From: Halorussus aquaticus
Lineage (GTDB): Archaea; Halobacteriota; Halobacteria; Halobacteriales; Haladaptataceae
Direction: 5' to 3'
Assembly (NCBI RefSeq): GCF_024218795.1
Contig: NZ_CP100400.1
Location: 1,488,001-1,552,000 of the forward strand
Length of the DNA: 64,000 nt
The stretch's first letter is position 1. Each line of letters starts with the position of its first letter. Positions 61,969 through 64,000 of the stretch are shown here, one piece after another. A model generated the notes under the pieces. That model searched no databases and was not told the DNA's origin. It worked only from the letters and a program-made list of their open reading frames with translations. Both the position numbers and the translations under genes were made by a program.

Positions 61969-63015
61969 TCAGTACCGGAAGGTCACGCCGAGCGCGTCCG
62001 CCGGATTCTCGTCCAGCAGTTCGTAGGCTCGTCCGGCCTCGCCGACGTCGAACTCGTGGGTGAGGAACCGCTCGGGGTCCACCTCGTGGAGTCGGTCCCA
62101 CGCCACGGCGAGTCGCCGGTCCTTCGACCACCGGCCTCGGAGTTCCGGGTCGATGGTGCTGACCTGACTGCTCTCGACGCTGACCCGACTCCGGTGGAAC
62201 CGCCCGCCGAGGTCGAGTTCCGCGGGCTTCGTTCCGTACCACGACCCGACCACGACCCGACCGTCGTAGCCCGTGGCCGCGATGGCCGAGTCGAGCGCGT
62301 CCGGACACCCCGAGAGTTCGTAGGTCAGGTCCGCGCCCGCCGCCTCCTCGTCGGCGCGACCCAGTCGCTCCCGGATTCGCTCGCCGGGGTCGCCCTCGCC
62401 GCCGAAATCGTGGCCGTCCGGGTCGAGCGCGGCGTCCGCGCCGAGTTCCAGCGAGCGCTCGCGCCGCGCGGCGTGGCGGTCCACCGTGACGAGTCGGTCC
62501 AGCGGACAGTCGGCCAGCAGCGCGGTCGTCAGCAGGCCGACCACGCCCTGTCCGAAGACGGCCGCGCGCTCGCCGAGTCTGGGCGCGCCGTCGTGCAGGA
62601 AGTTGACCGCCGTCTCGACGTTCGGCAGGAAGGTGGCCGCCGCGGCCGAGCAGTCCTCGGGCACCGCTAGCACGTCCGAGACCGGCGCGCAGAAGTGGCT
62701 CTCGTGCGGGTTGAACCCGAACACGCGACGGTCCTCCCACGCGCTATCGACGCTCGGTCCGGTCGCCGTCACCCGGCCGACGACCGCGTAGCCGTACCGG
62801 AGCGGGAACTCGAACCCACCCGACAGCGCGTCGATGGTCGCGTCGGCGGCCATCCCCGTCGGCACCTCGCCGCGGTAGACCAGTAGCTCCGTGCCGGGAC
62901 TGACCGCCGACCGCTCGGCTCGGACCCGAACCTCCCCCTCGTCCGGGTCGGGTATCTCTCGCTCGCGCACCTCCACCGCTCCGTCCCCCGTGAAGTAGAG
63001 TGACCGTGCTGGCAT
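61969..63015 (-). CDS. Zinc-type alcohol dehydrogenase-like (MDR) protein
   Basis: A 348-residue medium-chain dehydrogenase/reductase. GroES-like half: SAVSPGTELLVYRGEVP, FPLRYGYAVVGRVTATG; Rossmann half: ERAAVFGQGVVGLLTTALL (GxGxxG) and VTVDRHAARRERSLELGADAAL. The usual zinc Cys of the catalytic site is not evident at its usual place (SAVSPGTEL has no Cys), so it may be an MDR without catalytic zinc. It probably reduces or oxidises an intermediate of the cluster using NAD(P). It is 80 bases upstream of the PTPS gene. Confidence 0.85.
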   Translation of the reverse strand: MPARSLYFTGDGAVEVREREIPDPDEGEVRVRAERSAVSPGTELLVYRGEVPTGMAADATIDALSGGFEFPLRYGYAVVGRVTATGPSVDSAWEDRRVFGFNPHESHFCAPVSDVLAVPEDCSAAAATFLPNVETAVNFLHDGAPRLGERAAVFGQGVVGLLTTALLADCPLDRLVTVDRHAARRERSLELGADAALDPDGHDFGGEGDPGERIRERLGRADEEAAGADLTYELSGCPDALDSAIAATGYDGRVVVGSWYGTKPAELDLGGRFHRSRVSVESSQVSTIDPELRGRWSKDRRLAVAWDRLHEVDPERFLTHEFDVGEAGRAYELLDENPADALGVTFRY

Positions 63016-63126
63016 GCTCCCCCGACGGCGCTCGGCCGTCCGACCGGGATACGACGGGCCGACTTATGCCTCTTTGGCCCCGAACCGACGCGAGAACGTT
63101 CCAGCGCCCGGAAACTGTTCGGGACG

Positions 63127-63723
63127 CTATCTCCCGAAGTAGCCGTCGAGCGCGTCCTCGACCGCCCCGCAGAGGCGCTGTCGGAGGGGCCGGACCACGC
63201 GGTTCGCGCCGACGCCGACGTAGGCGCGTCGGGGCGAGAACTCCCCCGAGCGCATCCGGAGCGCCAGCGCCACCGCGCGGTGGTTGCCGTCGGCCACGTA
63301 TCGCGGGACGCACCCCTCCCGCGTCGAGAGGACCAGCGGACCGTCGGGCATCTCGTCCACGAACTCCACCACCGTGGACACGTCGACGCCCGTCTCGTCG
63401 GTCAACTCGCCGGGGTCCCCGTCTGCGATTCTGTCGGCCGCGCCGCGAATCGTCCCGTCGGGCGAGAGGGCGCGCCACCGCAGTCTGTCGGGTCCCTCGA
63501 CCACGCGGAGGTCCGCGAAGTCCTCGCGGCCGAGGGTCGTCTCGTACCACCGCACGGGGGCGTCCCGCCAGACGAACGCGGCCGCGCCGGGTTTGCGGTC
63601 GAGCAGTTCGTCCAGCGCCGCTCGCTCGTCCAGCGATTCGACGGGGAACCAGTCCACCTCTGGGTGGCTTCGCTCCACCCGGAGCCACTCGCGGAGGACC
63701 TCGATTTGGGCTACGCGGCGCAT
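63127..63723 (-). CDS. ParB-like (ParB/Srx fold) protein
   Basis: A 198-residue protein. The central motif VPRYVADGNHRAVALALRM (residues about 142-160) is the DGNHR/DGxHR signature of ParB/sulfiredoxin-type domains, which bind nucleotides. It is a small cytosolic protein without a helix-turn-helix, so a chromosome-partition role is unlikely; ParB-like kinases of free amino acids or small substrates are one possibility. It precedes the dehydrogenase gene by 111 bases on the same strand and may belong to the cluster. Confidence 0.72.
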   Translation of the reverse strand: MRRVAQIEVLREWLRVERSHPEVDWFPVESLDERAALDELLDRKPGAAAFVWRDAPVRWYETTLGREDFADLRVVEGPDRLRWRALSPDGTIRGAADRIADGDPGELTDETGVDVSTVVEFVDEMPDGPLVLSTREGCVPRYVADGNHRAVALALRMRSGEFSPRRAYVGVGANRVVRPLRQRLCGAVEDALDGYFGR

Positions 63724-63854
63724 TCGTCGGTCCTACGGGCCGAAGTCACTCAATTCCGTTCCCCGACAGCCACGGGTCGCCCTCCCCACTGACCGGGTAC
63801 CGAATCGACTTTGACACCCGGTCGCGAACGCCGCGAACGAGTTCGACTCCCACG

Positions 63855-64000
63855 ATGACCGGTTCGCTCACCTACGTCGAGTTCCTGTCGGCCTTCCTCG
63901 CGGTCCCCGCAGTCGGGTTGACCGTCGCTGTCGCTCGCCGGACCGACGCCCCGCGACGAGTGCTCGCGGGCGTGGCCGCGCTGGTCTGCATCGCGGTCGC
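63855..64000 (+). CDS. Membrane protein, possibly lycopene cyclase-type (partial at right edge)
   Basis: The first 48 codons of a rightward gene starting at ATG 63855. The sequence MTGSLTYVEFLSAFLAVPAVGLTVAV, a short Arg-rich turn, then VLAGVAALVCIAV is a two-helix start reminiscent of CrtY/CarR-type haloarchaeal lycopene cyclases (TYLxFxxxFxxP opening). Too short to be sure. Confidence 0.45.
   Translation, partial: MTGSLTYVEFLSAFLAVPAVGLTVAVARRTDAPRRVLAGVAALVCIAV

Overview
The window is high-GC chromosomal DNA from an extremely halophilic archaeon (class Halobacteria). The proteins are strongly acidic (rich in Asp and Glu), secreted proteins carry twin-arginine signals, and many genes start within tens of bases of AT-rich TATA-like boxes. 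Archaeal markers are present: PCNA, Sec61-beta, ribosomal protein L15e, Rio2 kinase, NucS, the SAMP-activating E1 UbaA, and several families largely confined to haloarchaea. The genus cannot be fixed from sequence alone. I found no rRNA, tRNA, CRISPR array or intact insertion sequence.

Layout. 1-8.3 kb: a PIN/ATPase/KH protein (cut by the left edge), small membrane proteins, a pentapeptide-repeat K+ channel, a glutaredoxin-like protein, an M20 peptidase and an M32 carboxypeptidase. 8.2-17.8 kb: a SecD-like lipoprotein, a second M32 carboxypeptidase, DUF2071, thioredoxin, Sec61-beta, the pdxT - bifunctional nuclease - hisE run, an ASCH protein, an AIR-synthase-like enzyme and an HxlR regulator with a clear palindromic operator. 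17.9-28 kb: a PH-domain membrane protein with a PQQ-like beta-propeller protein, NucS, a regulator divergent from an EamA exporter, a divergent PCNA and MutS. 28-29 kb is a lower-GC patch with one membrane protein. 29-34.7 kb is a transport and regulation block: TrkA-type RCK protein, an Lrp regulator carrying an RCK_C domain, UspA, and an APC permease fused to two Usp domains. 34.8-45 kb: membrane proteins, a minimal flavoprotein, secreted alpha-amylase, xylose dehydrogenase-like Gfo6, DoxX, UbaA, L15e followed by tandem hairpins, a secreted HExxH protein, DUF1328 and Rio2. 45-58 kb: an orphan peptide-binding protein, a PEBP protein, a 37-residue protein behind a DtxR-like box, a lipoate-ligase family protein, a large luciferase-like monooxygenase/aldehyde dehydrogenase fusion, Nfo, a CPBP protease and AzlCD. 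58-64 kb: an M50-CBS protease, then a leftward run of ParB-like protein, zinc-type alcohol dehydrogenase, cysteine-less PTPS, GT4 glycosyltransferase and methyltransferase.

The strongest candidates for undescribed biology are the 975-residue flavin monooxygenase/acylating aldehyde dehydrogenase fusion, the pterin-synthase/glycosyltransferase/methyltransferase/dehydrogenase cluster (whose PTPS has Glu in place of the catalytic Cys), the covarying tandem hairpins at the end of rpl15e, and a three-copy dispersed intergenic element. All functions are inferred from reading the sequence; no database search was run.
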